From: Apostichopus japonicus
Lineage: Eukaryota > Echinodermata > Holothuroidea > Aspidochirotida > Stichopodidae
Direction of reading: 5' to 3'
Length of the DNA: 64,000 nucleotides
Assembly (NCBI RefSeq): GCF_037975245.1
Contig: NC_092573.1
Span: 21,855,265-21,919,264 of the forward strand
Shown here: piece after piece, positions 25,991 to 39,388 of the stretch
How positions within the stretch are numbered: position 1 is the first letter of the stretch
Layout of the letters: each line of letters opens with the position of its first letter
The notes under the pieces: generated by a model
What the model was told of the DNA's origin: nothing
The model's input: only the letters and a program-made list of their open reading frames with translations
The model's database searches: none
Made by a program: the position numbers and the translations under genes

Positions 25991-26210
25991 CATTATTAAG
26001 TCGAGATGTGCAACTGTGACAATTTCTGTTCAATGGGCGGGCATTTTTGGGACATGATCAATTGCAGCATACACAAAGTACAGTGTAATTCTAGTCAGAG
26101 GTGAAGTCGTCAAATGTTGTCTTTTATGAATCAGGTTTTGGAAGAATGTTTCATTTACATGTTACCTCTGGTGGCTCTTCCAAAATAGGAAAACATAAAG
26201 GAGGGAAGGA

Positions 26211-26224
26211 GGGGGGGGGGGGGG
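26211..26224. repeat. G14 homopolymer
   Basis: An uninterrupted run of 14 G within a G/A-rich tract, one of many long G or C runs in this AT-rich window. Confidence 0.95.
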
Positions 26225-27010
26225 AAGAGGCCTTGTGCAGTGTAGTACTACGTTGGTCACCAATTTAGTGAAAATTTTACTTAGAAAATAACTTAATTGA
26301 AAAAAATTAATAAGAATTATTAAGGTGCATGTGTGGTCTGAAAATGATAGTAACAAAAAAGTAACTTGTACTTTTATGGGGGTGAAAGAATCTTGCCTGT
26401 TTACTGATAATATGATGGTGTAAATTTATAGCTTCCTAAAGTGGCATGACCAGGATTACAAAGTAAGGGGACCAAATCTGATATTCCCTCAGCTGGTATA
26501 TATACAGTGGATATGGAATTGGACCTTTATGGAAGGGCCAGAGACAGACGAAAGGGTTTACAAAGTATGGGATGTTCACCCTGGGGTCGTTGAAGCTGTC
26601 TGTCACATACAGTAGGGCTCTATGGGTCCTGCCTCAGGAAAAATAAAAAGTTCAGATGTCAAATAGTGCCTTTGAGGCATATTGATTCTATACATTAAGT
26701 GTATAATTAGCACGTAATGAAAGGTAGTGCTGGTAAATCTCCTTGAATCTAAAAAAAAAAAAAAAAACCCTGACTGAATATTTTTTTCCCATATGACAAT
26801 GGAGTTGGGACCCCATGCTGTCCCCTACCCCCTCTCGCTTTGTGCAAGCCACTGATTGTTATGAACTTACTGCTCAGTGCGATGCAAGAATGTGTCAATT
26901 TACACAACATACAGTACATGTTTCATTGACACGTCATTGACACAACTTCCTTTGGCATTATCAATACAATGGATTCCTAAAAGTGCTTTTAAGAACCTTT
27001 TAATATTTAA

Positions 27011-27033
27011 TTATATATATATATATATGCATA

Positions 27034-27069
<36 letters not shown>
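27011..27069. repeat. (TA)n microsatellite
   Basis: Alternating TA interrupted by GCATATGCAT, about 59 bp. Confidence 0.95.
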
Positions 27070-27071
<2 letters not shown>

Positions 27072-27584
27072 CACCACTGTAATAAAGATACCATTATTAA
27101 ACAGGTCAACTATGCATGAGCATTCATTTTAAGCAATGCATGTTAAATGGAATACAGTTTTCACACAATGTTATTTCCAGTTTCAGAACAATTAAGACCC
27201 TGACAAATGTTATGAAAATAGTTTTAAGGTTTTTTTTTTTGTCTGGGAACTGCTTTATTGGTTATAATTAACAAAACAACTCTGCAATTACATGTAACGG
27301 AAGTAAAAACTGCTTGTCATGCAGGATGATGTCTTTGAACTCATCACCATGGTAACTGCTGTAACTACTCAACTAAATCTACGGTTCTGTGTTTGCTTTG
27401 GGTAAAATATTTCCATTCATTCATACAAAGTTTTGGCCAGCTTGGAATATTGTGTTAGTCATGTACATAATTTCTCAAACGAATAAAAACCTTTGCAATT
27501 CAAAGTAACCCACGTCATTAACAGCCAGATTATGATACAAAACGTTCATTCACTTTGATTGAATGAATGAATCAACATCACACA

Positions 27585-27655
27585 TCACCTGTCAACTCAC
27601 AACCATAGCACCCCCTCACTCTGCCATAATTGTTGAGATAGTAACAATAGCAGCG
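27585..27655. repeat. Dispersed repeat copy (CACCTGTCAACTCACAACC..TAGCACCCC)
   Basis: Resembles the 23384 and 23697 copies over ~60 bp, including the ACAACCATAGCACCCCCT core and a downstream GTAAC. Confidence 0.5.
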
Positions 27656-30395
27656 GTTGGTCCTGTCCTACCCCACAGATCGACCACTTCCATCTTCTCA
27701 TTCTACCACAAAAGTATCATTATCAAAGATCTTGACATCTGAATGTATCCAAATTTATCACAAGTTAGGGTCCATTTTCGAGGAATTCTAGGGAGCAGCA
27801 ACCCGCTAATACCTAAGAGCCTCCACACGACCATTTATACTCTCCCTTTACATTGTTAATTAGATAAATATTTGTTTATTTTAATTTTCAAACATTTATA
27901 TTATAGTTCCTACAGTAGTGTTATCTCAAGATTTCGGTACTTTCATCCCATGATGCTCATGTTTTATTAATTTTTACCCCATGTTTTTTTCATTTTTGAC
28001 ACATTTTTACCTCATTGTTCATTATTCTTAATACATTCTTGTGTTTACTTGTGTTTACTGTATTACCACTTCCATTGCCTGTCTCCCCTAGACCGTTTCA
28101 ACGTTGACCATACATGTGATCAAACTTTGTCTGCATTTTTTATCCTACTGTGAAATCTTTCTGTAACCCTTTTCTATGATGAAGATTTCTTAAATGGAGA
28201 AAATGAGGTTTGCATGAACCATAGGAATATTTTTTTTTTTTTTTTTTTTTGCCCTTCCGAATTCTAGATGCGACCTCCTCAAACGCTGCATTTCCTGAAT
28301 GTTAGAGATAGCTTTGGCAATCACATACGATATTTGTTTATGACATTAATTCACTATTCCTGATGACCTTTTCGCAGGTATATGACTCTTTTTGTAACGA
28401 CTCCCTTTTGAAATAGTCAATTGCAATGCAATGCATTACAGTTATGAAATTATATAATTTCCTCATTACGTCCTGTGTGTTGGGGTTTACGTGTAAATGG
28501 ATAACAGACCGTGCAATCCATTTCCCCTTCGGTCTCCTTTACTTTCACCTTCCTTTGATAACTGCAGACTGTTTTTTTCTGGGTTTTAATTTGTTTGTTT
28601 CACCCGTTCCAGTACTGTGTGCCGTTCTTATCAGCGATATATAAATACCGTGTTGTGCGTGTTCGAGGTACTCCCCTCCGTTCAAAGTACACAGCTGTGT
28701 AACTCTCGGTAATGTCAAGTCATATCATCAGTGTGCAGTTATGTTATATTTTGGCTGTGGAGCATCATGTTTTTAATTGCAGTGCCAAACCTCTTAACTC
28801 TCATCTAGTATACTAATGCAGTGCTGCACATCTTATATATATATATATGCGAGAGGTGTGTCATGCAGCAGTGCACTGGGAGATTTTACAGCAAAGCAGA
28901 TTGTAGCCATTAAGACAGAAAAGGTGGATTTATTTTCTTGAGAAGGATGTGCCATTTACATACGTGTTTGTTTTGCAGGTAGACAGGCTCCTAACACTTA
29001 TATGCACATTTTTATGTGTTGAGTGGTTCAGTTGAGCACTAATATGGATTTCTATAGTCAAATGTTGGAGCCTCCTGACATCATTGTAAGTATTTTCAGA
29101 CCATGTACCATTTTCTGGATCTAACACAAGTTTTCCAGCGTCTCCTTTTCAGCTTTCTGCTCTCGAGCGGTGAATGCGGGCAGCAATAATACTTCTTTTA
29201 GCTGCAAGAGTGTTGCAAAATTTCCGAAATAGCATAGTTGTACCATTGCAAACTATTTGTAGTTTATAGTATTAAGAAGAATTATTTGAAAATCATCTGA
29301 AGCTAGAAGCTTAACACACACACACAAAATAGAGACTAAAAATAAAAAAATTAAAGAATAAAGAAAGAAAGGTATAAAAAAGAAGAGTATTTCTAAATAA
29401 ATTTATTTAAGTAAATTGGAATGAGTTACGCTTATAACACCTGGCTATATTGAAATGTCATACTGGTAGGTGCATAAATGCTTTTTCCCTTTCATTCAAA
29501 CTTTGCTGCTTTTACATCTTATATAGTAGCAGTTTATGGGGTAAAGGGGGTGAAAAAAGGGGGAAATAATATTAACTTGGATATTTTCGTTATCAGTTCT
29601 ACTGATCTTACAGCTGTAATTTGTAACATTCAGAGATAAATTTTCCATATCCTGCAAAGATTAAAGATAAAGATAAAATTACAAAGTAGCAGTTGTCAGG
29701 TTCAGAGAGAAATCATTTCAGAGTTTAAAGTTGTTACCATGTAGTGATTTACAGTCCCTTCCTTAATAACCATGCACATAGCTGCTGTTTAAAGGAACAA
29801 ATGGTAAGGGCAAGGAGGCAGATGGGGCGGGGGGGGGGGGTGGTGTGGGCTGGGGGAGGAGATATGATTTTGGTTAAGGCTATTTCAAGTGTGATATCCA
29901 ATTGTTTTGGTATATTCTCCAAATTGTTCTAACATTGTAGTGTGTATGAAACTGCCTGGCACTCTGCTTACTAATTAAAAGGATCTAGTTGAATGATTTA
30001 ACACTTTCGTAGGGTGCATTCCCTTGATAGAAAAGTGTGTGTGGGTGGGGGGGAGTGGGGCAGGAGGGAGGTTATGGAGGGGAGGGTAGGGTAGAAAGCA
30101 GATAGATCATCTTGCCCGAACTTTCAAAAGTGGAGAGGCCAGTTGTCTCAGATCTGTTCCCCTTTCCTATGCCTATGCCAAACCTAATTTTGAGAGATTC
30201 AAACATTAGTGTTATATTGCCAAATATGTTAGGGATTAATCAAATAATGATGACTGATTGTTCAAGCATCTACTGTGAGCTTTTCACTGGCCTATACTCA
30301 AAGCATAGAGTTGGTGAGATGTCAAATAAATTTAACCACTTTCATATACATGAGTATATTTTAAGGGGAGGGTTTGCAGGAAAATAAAAGACCGT
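27656..30395. other. Gene-free stretch with T- and G-rich tracts
   Basis: Holds a poly-T at about 28230-28250, a TATATAAATA box-like element at 28638-28647 in moderately CpG-containing sequence (possible promoter, weak), a short (TA)n near 28835, a G12 run at 29829 and a G-rich tract at 30040-30090. No gene recognised. Confidence 0.4.
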
Positions 30396-30991
30396 CAGCA
30401 ATGTGTAAGCACATTAGCAAAGGGTAGGCACATCAGCATGGTTGAGAACATTAGCAACATTGAACCACATTAGCATTGGGTAAGCACATTTTTAATGTGT
30501 AAGCACATTTGCAACATGTAAGCACATAAGCAACGTGTAAGCACATGAGCAACGTGTAAGCACATTAGCAACGTGTAAGCTCATTTGCTACCTGTAAGCA
30601 CATTAGCAATGTGTAAGCACATTAGCAACCTGTAAGCACATTAGCAATGTGTAAGCACATTAGCAATGTGTAAGCTTATTAGCAACATGTAAGCACATTA
30701 GCCAACCTGTAAGCACATTAGCAGCGTGTAAGCACATCAGCAATGTATAAGCATATAAGCAATATGTAACCACATTAGCAGTGTGTATGCACATTTGCAA
30801 TGTGTAAGCACATTAGCAACCTGTAAACACATCAATGTGTAAGCTCATTAGCAACCTGTAAGCACATTAGCAACCTGTAAGCACATTAGCAATGTGTAAG
30901 CACATTAGCAGTGTGTAAGCACATCAGCAATGTGTAAGCACATCAGCAATGTGTAAGCACATCAGCAGTGTGTAAGCACACCAGCAATGTA
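30396..30991. repeat. 19-bp minisatellite, ~31 units
   Basis: Units of the form GTGTAAGCACATTAGCAAT repeat about 31 times. Substitutions are mainly at the AAC/AAT end and in TTAGC/TCAGC. The most regular copies lie at 30590-30720 and 30840-30970. Confidence 0.95.
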
Positions 30992-30999
30992 ACACTGAT

Positions 31000-33900
31000 G
31001 TCCTTTAAAAGTGTCCTCTATAATTGGTGAACTATTAAAGCTAATGAAACTTGTCATATCAATTAGCTGAACAAATTAATGCTACTAGGTTAGAAGTTTA
31101 CCTTTCGTAAAAGTATTTTTCCCACAGTATGCATTGTACGTGCCCTATACATGTTTTTCTCCACAGTATATATGCATTGTGTGTGCCATATACATGTGAT
31201 TAATACCTGCATGAAGCCACTTTTTGAGTTCGGTCAACAATTTTATTCGAAACCTGCTTGGAGTTTTCTCTGAAAAGATTACAATAGATCACACATAACT
31301 AATGACTTTGAAATTTCTAGTGTTAAGCACATGTGATATGAAGCAAATTAAAACATTATGATATATTTGTCTAAATGAAACTTAACTTGTGAAACTAATA
31401 AATATGCTTCGATTTTAGTAATTAGTTTTCAAAACAAAAAAAAACTTTAAAAAAAAATAGATCAAAACAAGATAAAAAATCTCTTTCGAAAGATAGAGAT
31501 GGTTTCAATAATGCATGATTGTAAAGTTTTGAACAAGTCAATGACCTATGGTTGCTCTATTTCAAGTATTTAATATACCTCAAATGGAGACAGGATTTTG
31601 CCCAAAGCTTCCAGATGTACTTGCCAATGGGAAGAATTAATTTAATCGATACATGTGGTGATTTTGAGGTAATAACCCTTTCTAGCTTTTAACCTGGGAA
31701 TGCTTGTAAGTTATGGTTGAGACTAATCATGGTAATTCTTAACTCATTTGGTGAAGACATATGCTGCTAACTTTTAATACGTCCATGTTCTTTAATCGCT
31801 GAAATGATGGCAAAACTGTAATGTCATAGCAACAGCTTTTCCTGAAGGACAGTTGAAATTTGAGCAGAAGAAAGAAGATTGGTGTGGTCTTCAAATTATG
31901 ACCAAAACAAAATGAGGTGCAAAAGTGCTGTTTAGCTGAGAATTAATTTGAATATCACCTTTAGGGAGATTTTGAGAAAGAGGAAAAAGATTTCTCACAA
32001 TTTGTGTGAAACATACATCCTTCTGGATAAATAAGTTGCTTGGAAATTTAATCTACACTGGGTCTTGATTTATAGTTGTCTTCAGTTTTACAAGTGGTAC
32101 AAGAGTTTCTCTTGGAACTGGGAAATATGATGGCAGGGTGTGACAACTTTTAAGGAAACAACAATTAAGAAGAAGTATTAAATTTCAAAGCATTTATGTT
32201 ATCATTTCGGGACAGAGATCATAAATAATTTGATTGCTCATCAAATTTCAAATATATGTCAGGATATAGGAAGTTGAATAATGGGATATTATAAGGGTAG
32301 TAAGCTGAGGAAGGGGGAAGAAATGTAAAGTGGCCTCAAATACTCTACCGAGTTTGACATTTTTCATCTCTTTTAGAGAACTGTTATATAGTACATGTCA
32401 ATTGTCAGATTGGGATCAAATTCTGTCCAGAAATTTGCCAGCGACATTTAGCTAAATACTTTGAAAAGATAGGGAGAGATGCCAGGGGTGGGGAGGGCAA
32501 GGGTGAAGGAGATGGGAGGAAGGGAGATAGGAGGGAAGTGGGAGGGAGGGATGGAGTTGGGATATCTAAGATAGCACATTCCTATTTACCATCTGCACTG
32601 TTCATTATTCCATTTCTACAAAGTATGAAGTGAATATTTGTATTTGGAATCACACCCAAATGTGAAGTGCAGCTGAAATCCACTTACTTGGCATTTGCTA
32701 TATCTAGACATATGCGTAGGCTGTTTATGTCCACAGTGTGCAATCATTCTTACTCATATGTTATACATTCACAGGTGTGCAAGTTATGTCAACAACATAT
32801 ATATCGGGGGATGATTAGAGTAACTTTTGTACCATCCCATAGTCTCTTTTCTAACAGCTCTTGGTTGATATATCTCGGTTTACAATTTTCTAATGCAGAT
32901 AACATTTAATATCAAGCCTTCTGGCACAAAAGTGAGCAACTTAAAGGTCTACAGGCATAATTACAATGAAGCTGGCAGATATGAAATTTATAAACATATG
33001 AATATGCAAAGATTGCATATAGAGGTAAAGTTAACTTGCAATACCCCACATTGAGAGAAACACAATTTGTGCTCTTTGTACAAGTCTACGATACGAGTCT
33101 GACAATATCTTGACCCTACATGTTTAGTTTTGTCGAAATGGTGAAAAGAGTGTATTTACTTTCCTTTCTAGCATGCAACACCAATTGTTTGTCAATACCT
33201 TTAGAGTAAAAAATACTAGGCTTTTAAATTTAAAAATATTCTTTTATGAGCTGGGATCAGAAAGTGGGGGATTTGAGTTTCATATCCATAGACAGATTTT
33301 AATCCTTTTTCAGCAACAACATATTTGTTTGGCAATGCCCTGTGCTTTATGACGGTCTTGCCAACGAAGTAACGAGGAACTTTCACCTCAGAATAATGAA
33401 GCTGGTGTCAAAGCTGGTTCTATACAGTACTTAAAGCCTCAATAATGCCTTCCATTATAAAACAGGACCTAACTGATCCCTGACTCATTTTTGCTACTTG
33501 TGTGCAAATGAGTTAAAATTTTGGCAAGAAGTACAACATCATGATTGTGTGTTTATTTAGTACGCAATAGTATTAAACAGAGATTGTTCAGACAAACATG
33601 GAGTGAGATCCATATGGTGTGTGAATGTTACATTAATGGGCCAATTGACAGAAAGTTGCAATCCAATGCGAAGATCAGATTTAATATCACATGTGAACTA
33701 TAGAAATAAACACTTATATTTTGCCCATTTAGAGTTGCTATACTAGATTAGATATTTACTGAGCTAATAGAAATAATTCATTATTTATAAATTGTATTAT
33801 TTATTTATAATATGCAATTACACTGTGCTGTTTTGTGGTTTTAATTGTAATATTTTGGTCTCACGTGGGCAAAATATTTCTCAAACACGTACTGTACCCC

Positions 33901-36900
33901 AATCTTCACATTTGGCATTTGATATTTCAATCATCTTTCTATGTCTTTTGATGATGTACAGTCATAATATTGCAATTCCATTGTATTCCTTTGCAACGAT
34001 TTTCATATGCTAATGAAGCAATCAGTTCCCTGTAAATTAATAATTAACCTTGGGATTTGTTGGGACACAGGTGGTGCCTATGTGCGTGGCCAAACAAATC
34101 AAGCACAGTACATTTGTAAAAAAAAAAAAAAAAAAAATGAATATATACACCAGAGCGCAGAAGTTTAAATTTGATAATATTTAATGTAGGAAAGAACTTG
34201 TAAAGCAATTTTTACTATAAGAATACAAAAATTCCATCTGAAGGTACTGATGCCTGTCATTTTCATTATTTTCATAGTTTAAATATTACAGAGCAATTAA
34301 ATGTATTTGATAATAAAGCAAATATGTGTCACTAAGCAGTGCCTGTAATAAGACCAGTGAGGCTTTAAAAATAGCGTCTTATTTAGCCAATGGTTTGAAA
34401 CTCTTCTACAGCCCATCCCTTATAACCTATTCCTACAGGTTTAAGTAAATGTTTATGCACTGTACTCTCCTAGGATGAGACCATCGTTGAATTACACTCT
34501 GGAAACTCAGTTTTAAAGCACTTCTTGTCAAATGCTGATTTTACTTTTATATATAACTTTCTTTAAACCTCTATCAAAACTGGAACAAAATGCCACCAGA
34601 TAATGTTTGTTGGATCTTCAAGCAAATAGAAATCCTCATTGATAGAGTGCATAGAAATGGAATATAAACAAAGAAGCTATTAACTATCGTGATTCAACAA
34701 TGTGCCCTCCAGCAACATGGGTGTTTACAATTGGGTTGTAAGAAAATTAGAGGGATTTGTTGACATTTGAAAATCCCAATCTAGAATGTCCCACTTTGAT
34801 ATCTCTACCCCTCCCCCCACCCCCCTTCTTCTTTCTCAATCCCTGTTAAATTTTCAATTACCTGAAGGGACTAATTCACAGAATTTCAAGACTGGACATT
34901 AGTTGCCCCCCCCCCCCAACCCTTCCGATAAGGATATGGTTGCCACTTTTGAGAATCTTTGAAACTTGGTTTTTAAATATAGGGAAGAGCTAAAACCTCT
35001 GTTGAATGATGCATTGTTTAAAGGCATGACACAAGTGCTCAAAGTCCCTATTTTAAGTCAATAATGAATCACGGTTTGTAAATAAGTATTGATCCCTCGA
35101 TAGCAAAATCTAACGAAGTTTGCAACCACTTCCCTCTTCAAACTTGTTCAAAGTCATCGGAAAACCTAGATAGTTCCTTAAAAAGAAAACTAAACTTGGA
35201 GCTCTGACCAAATCGTGGGTTTAACATTTATTCCTTGCATACCATGGTTCGGTTACGTCTTTGTTTTATCAAATGTGTCCTGCCCACCTAGCTATTTGCA
35301 TGTTGCGATTATTTAGACATCTCCCCCAAACAAAAAACATCTCGTCAATACCCAAAGTAAATATAACAAATGGGGTTCAATTCATGTCTGGTACCAGTTT
35401 TCTCCAGGCACACATCTTGGTTATGAAAAAAAAAAAAAAAATGGAAAACTTCCACTGTTTTCTGTTCAAGCTATACTTTTCATGTAACATGGTTGATTAG
35501 ATACTAATAAGCATAGGGATGCTTGTATGATCCATTGCAATTGGGCCAAATGTCCTCGGATCTGCGTATAGGAATAGTGGGTGGTTGAATACACACAATC
35601 TGTTAATTTCTATTCTATGTTTGAGACTCGAGTGGGAGTATCTAGTCTGGCTGTGCCAAGGGCTGTTCTCTTGAACTTCAAAACAGTTGTTATTACTTTT
35701 TATGGGCAACGGTTTGCTCCTGTGACATCTTGAAAACTGTGTTGGGAAATGTTCATAACCAAGTACAGCTAATATATATATCAGTGTACTACTGAGTGTC
35801 TGGTGTCTTCAGGATGTCATTGTAGAGCTGTGTGGGGAATGTCAACAGTGTACTACAGTATTTTGTGTCAATGTATCTGTTTGGCCTGTACCTTTCGGGA
35901 ATTCCTGCTAAATATTAACTTGGATTGTGTAAAACATTTTAATCAATTAAATCGCCTCGAGACCTCTGTAGCAGTTTTGAGCCGTTTATCTTTATTTTAC
36001 TGAGTGGAATATTATGGAGAAGGTCATTATAATATACTGTATATATTTCCTTGGAGGTGGTCAACAACACGCTTGTCAAGTTTATTGTTGAAGAGAATAC
36101 ACATATATCTGTATTAAGTTTACACTGTTGTATACACCGATATATATACACTGCTACAGTATATCTGTTTAAGTATACACTATCTGTGCAAACAAATCAG
36201 GTAAGTGGACTTATATTATGTATTGCTTGCTGTGCATTGAGTCGAGTGGGTCACACCTTGTACGTTTTAAGGTGATCGTCGGAGGTGTTTGGAAGCCAGG
36301 TCGAGCTAAATTGACAATGCATTCATAGGTGTATGTAGGAATTGTATTGAAGATACAAATACCTTGACAGCCATGCTCCTCCTTTAACTTCAACAGAAAC
36401 AATTTTTATAGGGAGAGGTGCCAACCACAGATGACAATTTCAACATTTGAATGTTAGTCTGATTCCTGCCCCTCATCACCCCTGTTGTCACCCACCTCAC
36501 ACACCCTTAAATATCAAACTTATATCATATTTTATCTGCTTTCGCCAGAGTGACAAGAACTTTCACTCTAATGCAGTGATGCATCGTTGAAGTATTTACA
36601 ATGAAACAGTGAATCACCTTCTTTCCATGAAAGGGCCATTCATGATCTAGTAGAGTGGATCATAAAAGTTTGTGTGTGTGTGTCTCAGTTCATCAGATGC
36701 ATGTGACAGCTTTATAAATTCTGTAAAAAAATACAGTCAGTAACTTTCATGTCTGTTGTCTCTGATAAAATTTTGTCAAGTGCAGCTGTCCGGACAGTTG
36801 AGTTTTCTTGAGAATTTAAAGTGAATTTACCAGTCGAATGATATGTAGATCGAACAGGTCTGTGCTTTCACTTAAAGTGAAAAAACTAACATCTAGAAAG

Positions 36901-38515
36901 TCAAATTTAACTCCCATGTATGCAGAGCAACTCATTTGTATGGACAAGATATTATTAGCTAATTTTGTCACTTTTGTGTGACAGCTAGGGAAGGAAAGGG
37001 CTTTGGAAGGAAAAGGGAATCAATACTTGTTTAATGGGGGGCCTTCAAACAATCCCACTCAAGTCAGGTTTACAGTGCAGCTTTTTCAGTTTGATCACAA
37101 AAGACGGGGACGTTTGCCAAACCTACTAAGTCAATTTATTAATAATTTTGAAATAATTGAAAAAAATGAAAGGGATCAAACAAGCTTACTGATTAATGAT
37201 TTGCATTTTGTCGCCCAGACACTTTTTCAAATCAGTATTGTATATATGCAAAAAGCAAAATGACAATCAGAACTTGCCGAAATTCTTGAAAAGTTTTTTA
37301 TTCCTTGCTGTAAACATGGTAACTGGTAAAGGTTAATGGTGGAGTAACTACATTCTTAGTATGTGGATCTGTCTTATTGAGTACAAGAAGCCTATTGTTT
37401 TCTGTGAAGTTCAATGGTCATTTATATAGTCAACAGCTCTGGTCAAAGTCTGAAAATTTTGTGAACAAAATATTTAAACTCAAAAAGTGCATCTTTGTTG
37501 AACTTCATATATGGTATGCAGATTCAGCTGGTTGACTAAAAGAACCTGATTGAACTTGGTGAAGGTCAAAGGTCATTTACGGCAACATTTATAGAAGGAT
37601 TCAGAGTCTCTAACATTCAGAGTCTCTAACAAGTCTCTAACATTGTGTTTTAATCCTATCAGGGCAGTTTCTGCCGTTCATTCACTATTCTGTCGGTAAA
37701 TACTTCATGTCCAGTTTCTCGTGCACATATATTCACTAATGAGCGAGTAAATTGCCTGAAGAAACATGACTGACAGGTTTTTTCCGACGGCCTTTTTGTT
37801 TTTAAATTTCAACCCAATTTCCAGTGGCCTAATTCATAATTCATGAGCGTTTCAAAACAGCCCATGAGCAGGAAGCAAATATTGCAAAACGCTTTTGAGA
37901 CCTTGAAGACTTAGTATTAGTAAACACAGAAAAGGTATACATGTGTAATCAATCTCTGCAGTATAGAACCACACATACTATATGTGGAATAGAATCACAG
38001 TATAGGTATACAGCACCTTTATGCACAGACAACATTGCTTGAACGCCAAACAGATGAAAGTTGCCCACCCCTCAAACGAAAGAGTGAAAGCGTGAGCAAC
38101 GTTTCTGGTTCATCTTTGAAATAATTCCTGAGAGGTATCATTACTAATGAGCTGGTGATATTATGGGATTATTAGTTGGAAATGGGAATGGTATTGAAAA
38201 CTAACAAATAACAAAGCAACAAAAATAAGAAAAGAAAAAAGCTGCTTGAATTCAGGTCAAAGTGCTAGAACACAATTTTGCAAGAAACTTGAATTCATCA
38301 TATAACTTGATTTCATCAGCTTCAATCAATGTTGATCACATTCTGTTACATTTCTGTACAATCTCAGTGATTTCTTTAATAATTACAAAATCCGGATTCA
38401 AATAAATTGCCCAAGGATAATTTTTTCACTTTATTTGGCATTTTGCAATAAATACATCAGTACGAAAAGATATCTTGGAAAATTAGAATCTATTGAAATG
38501 TTATGGTTTGGTTGG
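31000..38515. other. Gene-free stretch
   Basis: AT-rich DNA without supported genes. Contains a ~45-bp imperfect tandem duplication at 31124-31197 (CACAGTAT..TGCATTGT..ATACATG), a purine-rich G4-prone tract at 32475-32555, poly-A at about 34115-34137, a C12 run at 34906 and a short tandem copy of ATTCAGAGTCTCTAAC at about 37600-37630. Frames up to 86 codons are unrecognised. Confidence 0.45.
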
Positions 38516-38520
38516 TTACT

Positions 38521-39388
38521 GATGATAGTCAGCTAAACATGGCAATCATCACTTCAATCTATCTACAATTTCCTCTTGATGATAGTCAGCTATAATTGGC
38601 AATCATCACTTCAATCTATCTACAATTTCCTCTTGATGAGAGTTAGCTATAATTGGCAATCATCACTTCAATGAAACTGCAATTTCCTCTTGATTATAGT
38701 CAGCTACCCATGGCAACCATCACTTCAATCTGGCTGCAATTTTGTCAAGATGGATGATAGTCAGCTACATCACCATTTCAATTTATTTGTAATTTCCTCT
38801 TGATGATAGTCAGCTATAGATGGCAATCATCACTTCAATCTGCAATTTCATCAAGATTTATGATAGTCAGCTACACATGGTAATCATCACTTCAATCTGT
38901 CTGCAATTTTATCAAGATTGATGATAGTCAGCTACATATATGACAATCATCATTTCAATCTATATGTAATTTCCTCTTGATGATAGTCAGCTATAGATGG
39001 CAATCATCACTTCAATATCTGCAATTTCATTAAGATTTATGATAGTCAGCTACCTTTTATGACAACCATTACTTCAATCTATCTCCAATTTCCTCTTGAT
39101 GATAGTCAGCTACATATGGCAATCATCACTTCAATCTGTCTGCAATTTCATCAAGATGGATCATAGTCAGCAATATATTGTAATCATCTCTTCAATCTGC
39201 AATTTCCTCTTGATGATAGTCAGCTACATATGGCAATCATCACTTGAATCTATCTGCAATTTCATCAAGATGGATCATAGTCAGCTATATATGGTAATCA
39301 TCTCTTCAATCTATCTGCAATTTCCTCTTGATGATAGTCAGCTACATATGGTAATCATCACTTTAATCTGTCTGCAATTTCCTCTTGT
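38521..39388. repeat. 57-bp minisatellite (~15 units) with alternating unit types
   Basis: Units begin GATGATAGTCAGCTA and contain GGCAATCATCACTTCAATCT and GCAATTTCCTCTT. The first copies start at 38521, 38578, 38635 and 38692, exactly 57 bp apart. From about 38740 a second form, ending in TTTCATCAAGATGGATCATAG instead of TTTCCTCTTGATGATAG, alternates with the first and makes a dimeric higher-order unit of roughly 115 bp. The 117-codon plus-strand frame inside is a repeat product. Confidence 0.93.

Noticed and set aside
30396-30991. CRISPR-like array
   Set aside because: The 19-bp units are contiguous with no unique spacers, and the DNA is eukaryotic; it is a minisatellite.
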